46,815 nucleotides of DNA from an uncultured Capnocytophaga sp. (GTDB taxonomy: Bacteria > Bacteroidota > Bacteroidia > Flavobacteriales > Flavobacteriaceae). The notes under the pieces are model-generated. The model saw only the letters and a program-made list of their open reading frames with translations, searched no databases and was not told the DNA's origin. The DNA lies in the NCBI RefSeq assembly GCF_938029845.1, contig NZ_CALHGG010000080.1, forward strand, positions 1 through 46,815, read 5' to 3'. Both the position numbers and the translations under genes were made by a program. This document shows positions 17,501 through 24,524 of this stretch, one piece after another. Within the stretch, counting starts at the first letter, position 1. Every line of letters begins with the position of its first letter.

Positions 17501-18919
17501 CTCTTTAAATGTTTCAACATCTGATTTAGAGTTTTTATAATCATTGTTTCGTTTATTTACAGCTTGTTCAGCATCATATTGGGCTATCTCCTGCTTGAGT
17601 TTAAGTATATCTGCTAATTTAAGAGTCTCAATATCATACTTAGCAAAGATATTAGGGTATTCATTTTGCAATGCAATAAGGGCTTTTTGTCGCTCTGTAT
17701 CTGCTAATGCTTGATTAGTGGCACTCTCTATCAGGTCGTCAATCTTTTGCTTATGCTGCTGCTCCCAGTCTATGGCTTGCTGCTTTTGGTTGTTATAATC
17801 CTGCTGTGCTTTCTCAGCGGCTGTGGTGTTATCCTTTAGCGCCCATATAGCAGCTCCTAACCCCACTACAGCGGTAGCTACCAGTACATAAGGATTGGCT
17901 TTCATAGCGGCATTGAGGGCTTTAGTGGCAACAGTAGCTGCATTAGTAGCAATAGTCTGTATCCCCTTTGCAATAGCATCTTCCTTAGCTGCTACTGCCC
18001 AGCCTTTGGTAAGGGCAATATTCACCAATACAGCTGTACGATATGCCCCATAGGTTGCAATAAGCCCCGCTATCACCTTACCCAAGGTTTGATAGTTCTC
18101 TACCAAGAAAGCCACGCTTGAGATAGCTCCTGAAGCGATTCCTTCAGTAGCCTTGCCTATCTCGTTGAGCATATTGTCAAAGTTATCTTCCAAGTTGGAC
18201 AATTGGCCGCTTAGGGTTTTACTCTGCTCTGCCATTAGGTTGTAGAAAAGCCCGCCCTCGTCTGTCATACCCTTGATAACGGCTTGTACTTCAGGAAAGC
18301 CTATCTTTCCCGCGCTGACCATGTCTTTAATCTCGGTTTCACTCTTACCCACAACCTTACTCAATTCAGCAATGATAGGAATACCTGCATTCATGAACTG
18401 GTATAGGTCATTCGTCATTAGCTTTCCTTGTGCTTTGACCTGTCCATACACATGAATGAGTTGTCCCATAGGCACGCCTAATCCCGCAGCGACATCACCC
18501 ATACGCCTAAGCGTCTCCGTTACTTCCTCTGCAGGAACTTGAAAAGCAAGCAAGCGCTTAGCCCCCTCTGATACTTCTTGTAGTCCGAAAGGGGTTTTAG
18601 CTGCCAAATCAGTCATTTGTGCCATTAGGGCATTGGCTTTCTCTTTGCTCTTTAGCATGGTGCCAAAGGCAATTTCAAGTTGTTGAAACTGGGAGCGAAC
18701 GGCTATCACTTGTTTTATAAAGGCAGAGGCTCCCTGAAAAGTGAAATAAGCAGTCGCCCCCTTGATGAGGTTCTGCCATACTTGCGCTTGCTTCTCTCCC
18801 TCTTCTTGGGTTTTCTTGGTTAAGCTCTCAAATTGCTTTTTGATAGCTTCTATATCTTTCTTTATATCACTTTGGTCTGCTCTTACTTCAAAGAGTAGTT
18901 TTCCTTCGTTTTCTTGCAT
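14570..18919 (-). CDS. Phage tail tape measure protein
   Basis: At 1449 residues this is the largest prophage gene. Residues 1-75 are a coiled-coil start, followed by the conserved tape measure domain (QLEIAFGTMLKSKEKANALM, AKTPFGLQEVSEGAKRLLAF, GQLIHVYGQVKAQGKLMTNDLYQFMNAGIP). Next are hydrophobic, alanine-rich helices around 280-360 (VATAVVGLGAAIWAL), long coiled coils through about 1000, a glycine-rich segment (SIGGGWGAVIGAVVGLVASG), and a C-terminal coiled-coil tail. It sets tail length and is ejected with DNA; at about 1.5 angstrom per residue it implies a tail near 200 nm. It follows the tail chaperones and is the last gene of its unit. Confidence 0.95.
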   Translation of the reverse strand: MQENEGKLLFEVRADQSDIKKDIEAIKKQFESLTKKTQEEGEKQAQVWQNLIKGATAYFTFQGASAFIKQVIAVRSQFQQLEIAFGTMLKSKEKANALMAQMTDLAAKTPFGLQEVSEGAKRLLAFQVPAEEVTETLRRMGDVAAGLGVPMGQLIHVYGQVKAQGKLMTNDLYQFMNAGIPIIAELSKVVGKSETEIKDMVSAGKIGFPEVQAVIKGMTDEGGLFYNLMAEQSKTLSGQLSNLEDNFDNMLNEIGKATEGIASGAISSVAFLVENYQTLGKVIAGLIATYGAYRTAVLVNIALTKGWAVAAKEDAIAKGIQTIATNAATVATKALNAAMKANPYVLVATAVVGLGAAIWALKDNTTAAEKAQQDYNNQKQQAIDWEQQHKQKIDDLIESATNQALADTERQKALIALQNEYPNIFAKYDIETLKLADILKLKQEIAQYDAEQAVNKRNNDYKNSKSDVETFKEFMKSPYDKNSYKKYILDTGLYGRINEDLRGFILGSENQRKKVLEYLTEKSKIKHGDVKGDRVAAWSMDVKNLSEEEIKRELEHRQKLIADLQKQKKAGNKWASHGVNFGGDWFAFNEEELQAQSKTLQAQLDKLHEQTYSYTDLSKKYATAVKKAEQELADITNNKAGYKTESDYQKAVAEAKENLKQAKKVYDDFSVGNDKKAKAAKTKSELPTFDYEKDKRDKERLEKDRMFEEDEAKIRAMKDGGEKRNALLVLEYEKRAETIKRKGEDELQAFIETEKQKAEAEGKWKKGQYFNTDTPAIQEEKARIAKNQEVLNQDNLDEYTRQQEAMYKELLEKYQTYTDQRKAIEEKYNADIAALQGKLGADAPQVKKAQDEKARELKKLDILYKKEGTAIAKLFENMSKKTVKEIRETIADAEAEIDALASTLDMSYKDNVEFIQNLKQQLEQARDTADRSDTVFGRLGKNIQALFKFKPNTIEWKEALQGVLSDAQSITGEFGQLGQEFEKLGQSNGNETLKRIGQTMQTVSNTLNRTLSMAQTGGSIGGGWGAVIGAVVGLVASGFEAQSKARLEHEKKLKEIAASKLAQQSEYNRLLWEERMLMKGNTSVFGTKEIANSLEYLKIYNDEWTKLQKNLFDDGNVRSYWDTRTAKDYNFYEEYKKIKSTNDKFETSLDKINIVSGSHKEGFLWWRKSVNDYSKLTSMYPDLIKSNGEFNRELAESIVKTEQFGEGGKEALQEIINQYDRAQEAQKKFDEYIKNTFGELGKSITDNVYNALQKGENAFDSFAKSVGSVIGKLGKQLMYELYVSKPFEELQKKLKKAGEESGDSENFARQSSQLVSNFGNAMKGKVSEMETFLKQWNEMGKANGFDFLNEQRKAVEKGFTRMSQDTGEELNGRFTLMTALEKQTVDGVKEMHQSLVSLSERQLRHLANIDTNTYQLHQVKDDISGMKKDMAGVKRGIDELTTKGIKLKP

Positions 18920-18931
18920 AATATTAATGAT

Positions 18932-18996
18932 TAGTGGTTAGTGATTAATGATTAGCTGCCATAGTCTAACAACTAACAACTAATCGCTAACCACTA
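18932..18996. repeat. Long hairpin between tail chaperone and tape measure genes
   Basis: TAGTGGTTAGTGATTA (18932-18947) pairs with TAATCGCTAACCACTA (18981-18996) over 16 bases with one G-U pair. It overlaps the stop codon of the frameshifted chaperone and ends 13 bases before the tape measure start. It could reduce read-through to the tape measure gene or just be one of the TTAGTGG-type intergenic repeats of this genome. Confidence 0.6.
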
Positions 18997-19667
18997 CTGA
19001 AGTGCTTTTAATTTTGAAAGAAAGCCCGCAAAGTCAGTTCGTGTTTCATTTTTTGGTGCTTCCTTTTTATCTTTCTTATCGTAATCATACGAGGGTATCA
19101 CAGAGCTATATAGCATTACGTTGGCATAGCTCATATTTAGGACATAGTCAAAGGTTAGCCTATATTGCTTGGCAAACGAGCCTACGAGTCCCCAGATACT
19201 ATCGTTTCGTTCTCCACTTCCTTCGTTGGTTTTGTTATCATCATTCCTTTGAGGGAAGTGGAAATGACGAAAAAAGAGCGTATATCCATTTGCCCTAATG
19301 CCTTAAAAAAGGCTTCAGAGAGTTCAGATACTGGGGCTTTGGTGAGTTTTTGGACTAATACCTCCCCTTGGGTAATATGCTTCTTTCGTTTCCAAAACTG
19401 CCAAAAAGGCGGGCGTGCTGTCTCTGTGAAGCGGTTACCTAAGAGGATAACAGCCACAGCCCATGCTATATTCTCATAATCTTCCGCCTTATGAACAATA
19501 GAGCCGAATATATGCTTCTCGTCAATGGTATCGGCGGGTATCTTGCTGATGTACTTTGAAGCCCTTACCAGTGTAATAATAGAGGGCGGAGCGACTTTAT
19601 ACGCTTCGCCCCCAATGATTATTGTGGTTGGTTCTTCAAGTAGTGTTTGTGCTACTTTTTCTTCCAT
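18994..19667 (-). CDS. Tail assembly chaperone, -1 frameshift extension product (gpGT-like)
   Basis: Ribosomes slipping -1 at TTTTTTC (19275-19269) leave the frame of the 161-residue protein after residue 133 and read a further 91 codons to TAG at 18996-18994, giving 224 residues. The extension has no start codon of its own at its beginning. It includes IWGLVGSFAKQYRLTFDYVL, NMSYANVMLYSSVIPSYDYD and the tail DFAGFLSKLKALQ, a pattern typical of the T part of tail chaperones. In lambda-like phages the G and GT forms bind the tape measure protein during tail assembly. The position directly before the tape measure gene is the expected one. Established biology for the family; the frameshift itself is read here from the sequence. 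Confidence 0.85.
19182..19667 (-). CDS. Tail assembly chaperone, zero-frame product (gpG-like)
   Basis: A 161-residue soluble protein beginning MEEKVAQTLLEEPTTIIIGG, with a mainly helical middle (IFGSIVHKAEDYENIAWAVAVILLG) and a basic linker (FWQFWKRKKHI). It is encoded between the major tail protein and the tape measure gene, where the unshifted chaperone of long-tailed phages normally lies. It shares residues 1-133 with the frameshift product. Family assignment rests on position, size and the frameshift rather than on a strong motif. Confidence 0.82.
   Translation of the reverse strand: MEEKVAQTLLEEPTTIIIGGEAYKVAPPSIITLVRASKYISKIPADTIDEKHIFGSIVHKAEDYENIAWAVAVILLGNRFTETARPPFWQFWKRKKHITQGEVLVQKLTKAPVSELSEAFFKALGQMDIRSFFVISTSLKGMMITKPTKEVENETIVSGDS
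19211..19275 (-). promoter_or_regulatory. Programmed -1 frameshift signal: slippery heptamer plus stem-loop
   Basis: In the mRNA, TTTTTTC at 19275-19269 is in the correct phase (T TTT TTC). After a 4-base spacer, the arm TTTCCACTTCC (19264-19254) can pair with GGAAGTGGAGA (19221-19211) over 11 bases with one G-U pair and a 32-base loop. This is the X XXY YYZ plus downstream structure layout of known -1 sites. Confidence 0.85.
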
Positions 19668-19669
19668 AA

Positions 19670-20164
19670 TTACGCTACCCTTCCAATTGAAAATAATCCT
19701 TTAGCAGTCTTAATTATAGTCATTTCAAGATCTACACAATAACCATCTTCACCTCTATAGGTAGGTTTCCCACTCATAGAGCAATAGAAAATATCTATTT
19801 TTTCACTGCCTGATGTTACAGGAGTAATAGAAACTGAAAATTTCTTAGTAGATATAAGAGACTTGACGATAAGATTATCACCTGACTCCTCAATATCCCA
19901 AATTTCAGAAATTAGAGCCTTATTAAGGTTCTTAACTGTAAGTTTAGCTTTTAATGTGGGTTCTCCTTTTAATTGGTCAATTACCTCTCCACCAATTGCA
20001 GTAAACTTGTACTCTTTTCCGTCTTCTGTTTCCAAAGAATAACTATCTTCTTTGACAACTCCTAATGTTTTAAGGACTGTACCCATAGAACCTCCTGCTC
20101 CAGGCGCACCATACTTGAAAACTACTTTTCCCCAAGCGGTGTCATTACTATCTGTATATGCCAT
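19670..20164 (-). CDS. Major tail (tube) protein
   Basis: A 164-residue beta-rich protein lying between the tail terminator-type gene and the tail chaperones, the standard place for the tube subunit. Sequence features include MAYTDSNDTAWGKVVFKYGAPGAGG, alternating short strands (LTVKNLNKALISEIWDIE, KKFSVSITPVTSGSEKID) and a C-terminal YCVDLEMTIIKTAKGLFSI. Size fits the lambda-V/HK97-type tube protein core without an Ig-like extension. Assignment is by context and general character. Confidence 0.7.
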   Translation of the reverse strand: MAYTDSNDTAWGKVVFKYGAPGAGGSMGTVLKTLGVVKEDSYSLETEDGKEYKFTAIGGEVIDQLKGEPTLKAKLTVKNLNKALISEIWDIEESGDNLIVKSLISTKKFSVSITPVTSGSEKIDIFYCSMSGKPTYRGEDGYCVDLEMTIIKTAKGLFSIGRVA

Positions 20165-20176
20165 AATGTTAATTTT

Positions 20177-20593
20177 TTAATTATTAAAAGTGTTATACCT
20201 AAATTTAATTTTTGCGTTGATGAAAAACTGCTTTATATCCCTTTCCTCAAAGGTCTGTATCATCTGATGAAGCTCTAATCTGTAATTGCGTAGGGCCGTT
20301 TTTGCATTCTCTATGATTGGCATTAAAGCCTGCTCGATAGTATCACATCGTACGAAGTCTTTCATGTACTGATTATCGTTATTTTTGACCATAGGGACAA
20401 AGATATTGATATTGACCACGCCTGTTTGATATTGACCATCTAAGCCTGTAAGGAACGATATTACACAATCCTCTTTCTGTGAGTTCAAGGGTCGTACCCC
20501 ATTGCGGTAGGTTTGCCCGTTGATAAGCGGGTTTATCTTATCCTTAAAGTACTTATATAGGTCGGCTTCTATTTGTGAGGCTGTTTTTTTCAT
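20177..20593 (-). CDS. Probable tail terminator / minor tail protein
   Basis: 138 residues, overlapping the upstream gp10-like gene by 4 bases (ATGA), which indicates translational coupling. It begins MKKTASQIEADLYKYFKDKI and contains GVRPLNSQKEDCVISFLTGLDGQYQTGVVNINIFVP followed by helices. A helix-strand-helix layout and the position just before the tube gene match lambda gpU-like tail terminators, which cap the tail and join it to the head. No diagnostic motif was found. Confidence 0.55.
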   Translation of the reverse strand: MKKTASQIEADLYKYFKDKINPLINGQTYRNGVRPLNSQKEDCVISFLTGLDGQYQTGVVNINIFVPMVKNNDNQYMKDFVRCDTIEQALMPIIENAKTALRNYRLELHQMIQTFEERDIKQFFINAKIKFRYNTFNN

Positions 20594-21051
20594 TGAGATA
20601 ATGCTTTTAAGAGTTTCGGAACTTCTCGCTCGGCCAATAGTTCAGCGGAAGTAAGTACATTGTAATTACGGGCTTCTACATAGCTTGCGTACTTCATTCC
20701 TGCAACCACCACAAGTACAAACCCCTTTGGATATTGAGATATTACCTTATTGATGAATGCTTCACCCTCTTTTTGTCCGTCTTTTCCTTTCTTTGTTCCT
20801 CTTTCAGTAGGAGTAAATCCCCCTTTTTCAATGGGTTTGCCGTCTTTCAAGACAATATACCCAATGGACGAACGGAGGTTACCAGTTCTATCCTGATAGC
20901 TACCATATTCACGTGCTTCATTGATACACTTTTCACCTACAAAGCGCAGGATACGAACGATTTTCTCCTCGTATTTGGCTATCTTTTCTTGGAGCATACG
21001 CTCAATATCTGCGGGTGTGAATTGTGGTGTTATCATACGAATATACGGCAA
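20590..21051 (-). CDS. HK97 gp10-like tail completion protein
   Basis: 153 residues, starting with a helix (FTPADIERMLQEKIAKYEEKIVRILRFVGEKCINEAREYGSY) followed by DRTGNLRSSIGYIVLKDGK and a C-terminal VAGMKYASYVEARNYNVLTSAE. The RTGNLRSSI and YASYVE pattern is typical of the HK97 gp10/neck family. It overlaps the preceding connector gene by 19 bases. It would join the neck to the tail. Confidence 0.72.
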   Translation of the reverse strand: MPYIRMITPQFTPADIERMLQEKIAKYEEKIVRILRFVGEKCINEAREYGSYQDRTGNLRSSIGYIVLKDGKPIEKGGFTPTERGTKKGKDGQKEGEAFINKVISQYPKGFVLVVVAGMKYASYVEARNYNVLTSAELLAEREVPKLLKALSQ

Positions 21052-21359
21052 TGGAAATAATCAGTGGAAAAACGAATTACCTGCTTTTCAAGGCGGATAT
21101 TACCCTCGTTATCTACTACCTGAACCGTGGTGCCTGCTGTTATGGTAGGCGTTCCTTTCGGAGCATAGATAGTAGCGGTACAATCAAAGATTTGCCCATC
21201 TACTTTAGTTATCTTTTGCCCTGCTCCTGCTATCTCATCACGACATACACCTACTTCCTCCCATGTCATAGGGTTTGTGGGGTAGGTAGGTATGCCATCT
21301 TCATTGATAGTTGGCTGTTGGGACACTTTTTTTCTAAGTAAATAAGGGTATATCTTCAT
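21033..21359 (-). CDS. Probable head-closure / head-tail joining protein
   Basis: 108 residues with a compact beta-barrel-like sequence: KVDGQIFDCTATIYAPKGTPTITAGTTVQVVDNEGNIRLEKQVIRFSTDYFHCRIFV. Small barrel proteins in this location (after the connector, before gp10) are usually head-closure stoppers such as SPP1 gp16 or HK97 gp9. It is 2 bases after the upstream connector gene and overlaps the next. Function is inferred from position and fold character. Confidence 0.55.
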   Translation of the reverse strand: MKIYPYLLRKKVSQQPTINEDGIPTYPTNPMTWEEVGVCRDEIAGAGQKITKVDGQIFDCTATIYAPKGTPTITAGTTVQVVDNEGNIRLEKQVIRFSTDYFHCRIFV

Positions 21360-21361
21360 CT

Positions 21362-21688
21362 TTAAAACATATTGGTAATATCTCTTACAGTGGCTTTTTC
21401 CTCCAACAAATTCACCCTACCGAGTTGCTTACAAAGGAGATTGTAAAATGCTGTAATAGCTGATTTGTCATAAGAAAAGGATAAACCACCCTCAGAAAAG
21501 GACACTGGGCGCAATAAGAGTTCAGGAATGAGATTGTAGAAAAACAGCTTTGTCTTTCTCTCATTCTCCTCGTTGAACTCATCTGAAAGCCCCAATCCTA
21601 CCCGTTGCATTTCTGCAATGAGTAGGGTCGTGGGGTATTCTACATTCCAGAGTTTGAGTTTTTCATCAATATACGCTTGCGCTGTCAT
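21362..21688 (-). CDS. Probable head-tail adaptor (connector) protein
   Basis: 108 mostly helical residues: MTAQAYIDEKLKLWNVEYP, then LLIAEMQRVGLGLSDEFNE and ITAFYNLLCKQLGRVNLLEEKATVRDITNMF. Size, helicity and location directly after the capsid gene fit the gp6/gp15-type connector that docks under the portal. No specific motif identifies it. Confidence 0.5.
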   Translation of the reverse strand: MTAQAYIDEKLKLWNVEYPTTLLIAEMQRVGLGLSDEFNEENERKTKLFFYNLIPELLLRPVSFSEGGLSFSYDKSAITAFYNLLCKQLGRVNLLEEKATVRDITNMF

Positions 21689-21689
21689 T

Positions 21690-22769
21690 TTAGAACTTTG
21701 TTTTGATGATGAGTTTGCGCTTAGAGTCGTTCAATACAGGAGTAGCGAACGCTGTAGCTTTTGTAGATACTGATATAGGGTCTTGATGCCCAAAAGTATT
21801 TACCAAAATGAAGTTATCCTTAATAGATTTACTCATCACATCGGCAAAGTCCATTGTGAACTCTGGAGTAGTCGTGTATTGAGTACTACCCAACAATGCT
21901 GAAGTAGAGAATAATATGTTACCCTCTTCCCAACCATTTTCCATTGTTACTGCTCCGTCTCTACCCTCAAAGCTGATGAAAGACTCCCATACCTTGATAA
22001 TAGGCAATCCACGTTCAGCAAGTTCGGCATTAAGTTGTTCTAAACGCACATCGGGCAAAATGGTAGTAGCGTTGATAGGAACGCCTAACACAAAAGCACG
22101 TGTATTTTTGTTCTTCAATACCTGATTGAGAGTGGCACGGCTCATAGTGATAGTGGTATAGCTGTACCCTTTGCCTTTGGCTTCTTCTTGGTATTTTTCG
22201 ATTTCTTCTACAGGATTTGCATCGGCATCCGTCCATTTCTTGAGTGCGTTTTGTGTTTTCACCTTGAAGTCTACCGATACATTCACTACTCCATCATTAT
22301 TGGTAGCGGTAGTTTTGTATTTACCAGTAGACACAAGTTGTTTAGCCATCCACTCCATACGAGCATTTATACCATCAATACAAAAACGAGGGTCTTCGTA
22401 TATCTTACCAGTCAATTGGTTTTTTATACCTGCATTAGTAGGATTAGCATTTACTGCATAACGAAGTTGCTGAAGCGTAATGAGGTCTTTTTCGTTTAAT
22501 TTTCTGGCAATTTCTACTTTTGGGATTTCTCCTTTGATACTTTCCACAAATTCACGCCCTTTAAGTGGTGCTTTTGAGCCAATAGCTACTATGTCAGCCA
22601 TTATTTTAGCCCCATCAGTTCCCTCAATATTAGAGTAAGTAAGATAAGGGTTGAACGACAAAGGAAAATATTCACGGTAGCGTAACTCTCCTAATGGGTA
22701 GGCTTGAATAACAGCATTCATATTAGGCTGAGAAAACTCAGGGATAATGTTGTTTGCGTTTATATTCAT
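21690..22769 (-). CDS. Major capsid protein (lambda gpE / HK97-fold family)
   Basis: 359 residues. The N-terminal half (FPLSFNPYLTYSNIEGTDGAKIMADIVAIGSKAPLKGREF, KVEIARKLNEKDLITLQQL) and the central DGINARMEWMAKQLVSTGKYK are typical of the phage major capsid protein E family. The C-terminal part contains TMSRATLNQVLKN, ATTILPDVRLEQLNAEL and LILVNTFGHQDP-like beta strands. It forms the icosahedral shell. It lies between a small decoration-like protein and the connector genes, as in lambda-type head modules. Confidence 0.88.
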   Translation of the reverse strand: MNINANNIIPEFSQPNMNAVIQAYPLGELRYREYFPLSFNPYLTYSNIEGTDGAKIMADIVAIGSKAPLKGREFVESIKGEIPKVEIARKLNEKDLITLQQLRYAVNANPTNAGIKNQLTGKIYEDPRFCIDGINARMEWMAKQLVSTGKYKTTATNNDGVVNVSVDFKVKTQNALKKWTDADANPVEEIEKYQEEAKGKGYSYTTITMSRATLNQVLKNKNTRAFVLGVPINATTILPDVRLEQLNAELAERGLPIIKVWESFISFEGRDGAVTMENGWEEGNILFSTSALLGSTQYTTTPEFTMDFADVMSKSIKDNFILVNTFGHQDPISVSTKATAFATPVLNDSKRKLIIKTKF

Positions 22770-22791
22770 CTGTTTTTAGTTTTTAAGATTA

Positions 22792-23163
22792 TTAAATGAA
22801 TGAGATACGTGGTAAAGCAGTACGCAAGAAAGCTACCCCTGCCTTTTCTTTGTCAGGTAGCGCCTCTTTACGTGCTGTTCCCGCCATTACGACTGCTACG
22901 AGCGGCATATCGTCAATGACTACATCGTGAGCGGTTAGCCCAACGGCTCCCGCAGTATTAGCTTGTGAAAGGGTTTCATTTACCACCTTGAAAGTACCAT
23001 CTGTATTAGGTACTACAAGAGTGCCTGCGGGAATAACTCCGTCAGTAAAGCGTGCCTTAGCAGTAGTAGGGTCTATATACACCCCACCAGGGTAGGTAGC
23101 ATCCTCTTGGTCAAATACGACTATTTGGCGACCTGCTTTGTCTGAAATTTGGACTTGTTTCAT
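22792..23163 (-). CDS. Probable head decoration protein
   Basis: 123 residues, beta-rich: QISDKAGRQIVVFDQEDATYPGGVYIDP, GVIPAGTLVVPNTDGTFKVVNE, AHDVVIDDMPLVAVVMAGTARKEALPD. Position between scaffold and capsid genes and the IPAGTLVV pattern resemble lambda gpD-like decoration (head stabilisation) proteins. The assignment is by context and resemblance only. Confidence 0.6.
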   Translation of the reverse strand: MKQVQISDKAGRQIVVFDQEDATYPGGVYIDPTTAKARFTDGVIPAGTLVVPNTDGTFKVVNETLSQANTAGAVGLTAHDVVIDDMPLVAVVMAGTARKEALPDKEKAGVAFLRTALPRISFI

Positions 23164-23169
23164 AAGTGT

Positions 23170-23826
23170 TTACTGTTTTTTGAAAGTTTCATTAATATAG
23201 GCTTGTACATCTGCTGATACGCCATTAGCATCAGTACCACCTCCTAACACATTACTTGAATGAGAGGAAAGCCCTGTATTGGCTTGGGTCTGTAAAAACG
23301 CTTGTTCATCAGCTTTTAGTTCGCTGACAAAGGCGTCCATTTCGGTATCGTCTTTGAAAGTACGCCCTAAGTGATGTTTGTAGAACGGCTCCGATACCCC
23401 CTGCGCTTTGAGTTGGTTCAGGAAACGTTCCTTAGCGGTTTGTTGTAGCTTCTCTTCTTGAAATGCTTGAATAGCCTTACCTTGATTGGTAACAGCTTCC
23501 AAAAGACCCTTTGCCCACGCTGGCATTTCGTCAGGTTTAGGTTCTGTGGGTGGAGCAGGAGGATTTGGATTAGATTTAGCCCTCACTTCTTCGAGTTCTT
23601 TCTCTAATTTCTTGCGAGCTTCCTCAGCTTTTGTAAGGCTTGTGCGCCCTTTGTCTGCTACTGATTGCAATAGCTTGACTTCTTCCTCAACTCCTTTTAC
23701 GGCGTTTTCAATTTCCGTATCGTCTTTAACCGCAGCCGCTAAGCGAGTAGCGATTGCTTTTAAGATGTTTTCCTCTAACCCCAAGTGCGCATACTTGGTT
23801 TTGAGAGCTTGTAGGATTTTTTCCAT
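23170..23826 (-). CDS. Capsid scaffold protein
   Basis: 218 residues. Residues 1-85 are a strongly charged coiled coil (VKLLQSVADKGRTSLTKAEEARKKLEKELEEVRAK), followed by a proline-rich hinge (NPNPPAPPTEPKPDE) and a C-terminal helical tail. This layout, lack of a folded domain and the position upstream of decoration and capsid genes mark a scaffold. It is the first gene of the late unit starting at promoter 23852-23929. Confidence 0.75.
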   Translation of the reverse strand: MEKILQALKTKYAHLGLEENILKAIATRLAAAVKDDTEIENAVKGVEEEVKLLQSVADKGRTSLTKAEEARKKLEKELEEVRAKSNPNPPAPPTEPKPDEMPAWAKGLLEAVTNQGKAIQAFQEEKLQQTAKERFLNQLKAQGVSEPFYKHHLGRTFKDDTEMDAFVSELKADEQAFLQTQANTGLSSHSSNVLGGGTDANGVSADVQAYINETFKKQ

Positions 23827-23851
23827 AAGATGTACAATATTTGTTTTACCG

Positions 23852-23929
23852 CAAAGGTACGCAAGGGCTTGAGAATAAGATGTATATCAGTTTGTATAAA
23901 ATTTGTTTTTTCTTTGTATTTTTTTTGTT
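23852..23929 (-). promoter_or_regulatory. Late promoter 1 (capsid/tail unit)
   Basis: On the minus strand: TACCTTTG -7 box at 23859-23852, then exactly 30 bases upstream the element TATACAAAC within a 40-base A-rich block (plus-strand 23890-23929). The same 40 bases occur at 39017-39056. No TTTG at the usual -33 position, so a phage-encoded activator is likely to bind the upstream element. Confidence 0.75.
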
Positions 23930-23969
23930 TTTCTGTTTGTTTGGGGATAAAAATGCCATGCAATAAAAA

Positions 23970-23990
23970 AAGCCCTCACTACGAGGGCTT
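23970..23990 (-). terminator. Terminator of the lysis unit
   Basis: Stem AAGCCCTC (23970-23977), 5-base loop, GAGGGCTT (23983-23990). On the minus strand it is followed by a run of seven T. It lies 7 bases after the spanin-like gene and before late promoter 1. Confidence 0.9.
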
Positions 23991-23996
23991 AATTAT

Positions 23997-24518
23997 TTAC
24001 CGAAACAGCTTAAATCTCCACAAGAGCAAGGCAATCACTCCAATCAGCAAAATGCTAATAATAAGGGCAAAGGGAATTGTTCTAACTTCTTTCTGCACCT
24101 GCTTAGTGGCTTGTGTATATTGGCTTTGTGTCTCGGATCTTTGGCTTATCTTATTATCTATATAAAGAGTACTATTAGCTTGTTGCAAGCTCTTAGAAAG
24201 GTTGTCTATGGTTTTAAGAGTAACCTTTCCGCCCTGTACTCTTATGGTCTCCTTGTCGCCGTCCCTGATACGATAATACACCACTTCCTTTGCGTTACCT
24301 ACACTGTCCTTATCACTCTCAAGGGAGATTTCATAGGATTGGGATTGTTGTACCTCAAAAGCGCTTACCTTTTGGGACTTTTCTACGTGTGTGGAGTTGT
24401 CTTTTACCTCCTTCCTTTCGCTCTTTTGCTCTTCTTTCAGCTCGGTTCGGTTTGATTTCTTGCTCCCGCAACCGAAAAGCACCATAAGAGCTAATAGTAA
24501 ATACAATTTCTTTCTCAT
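23997..24518 (-). CDS. Spanin-like lipoprotein with C-terminal membrane anchor (candidate u-spanin)
   Basis: 173 residues: N-terminal lipoprotein signal (MRKKLYLLLALMVLFGC, acylated Cys17), a long charged periplasmic coil rich in K, E, Q and S (about 18-145), and one C-terminal membrane segment (IPFALIISILLIGVIALLLW, about 148-167) ending in basic RFKLFR. Outer-membrane lipid at one end and inner-membrane anchor at the other is the defining plan of unimolecular spanins such as phage T1 gp11, which fuse the two membranes at the last step of lysis. It directly follows holin and endolysin genes, the expected place. Sequence homology to known spanins is not expected and was not tested. Confidence 0.78.
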   Translation of the reverse strand: MRKKLYLLLALMVLFGCGSKKSNRTELKEEQKSERKEVKDNSTHVEKSQKVSAFEVQQSQSYEISLESDKDSVGNAKEVVYYRIRDGDKETIRVQGGKVTLKTIDNLSKSLQQANSTLYIDNKISQRSETQSQYTQATKQVQKEVRTIPFALIISILLIGVIALLLWRFKLFR

Positions 24519-24524
24519 ACATAA

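Noticed and set aside
19002..19298. Plus-strand frame opposite the tail chaperone
   Set aside because: It is a shadow of the -1 frame extension of the chaperone, which has strong context support.
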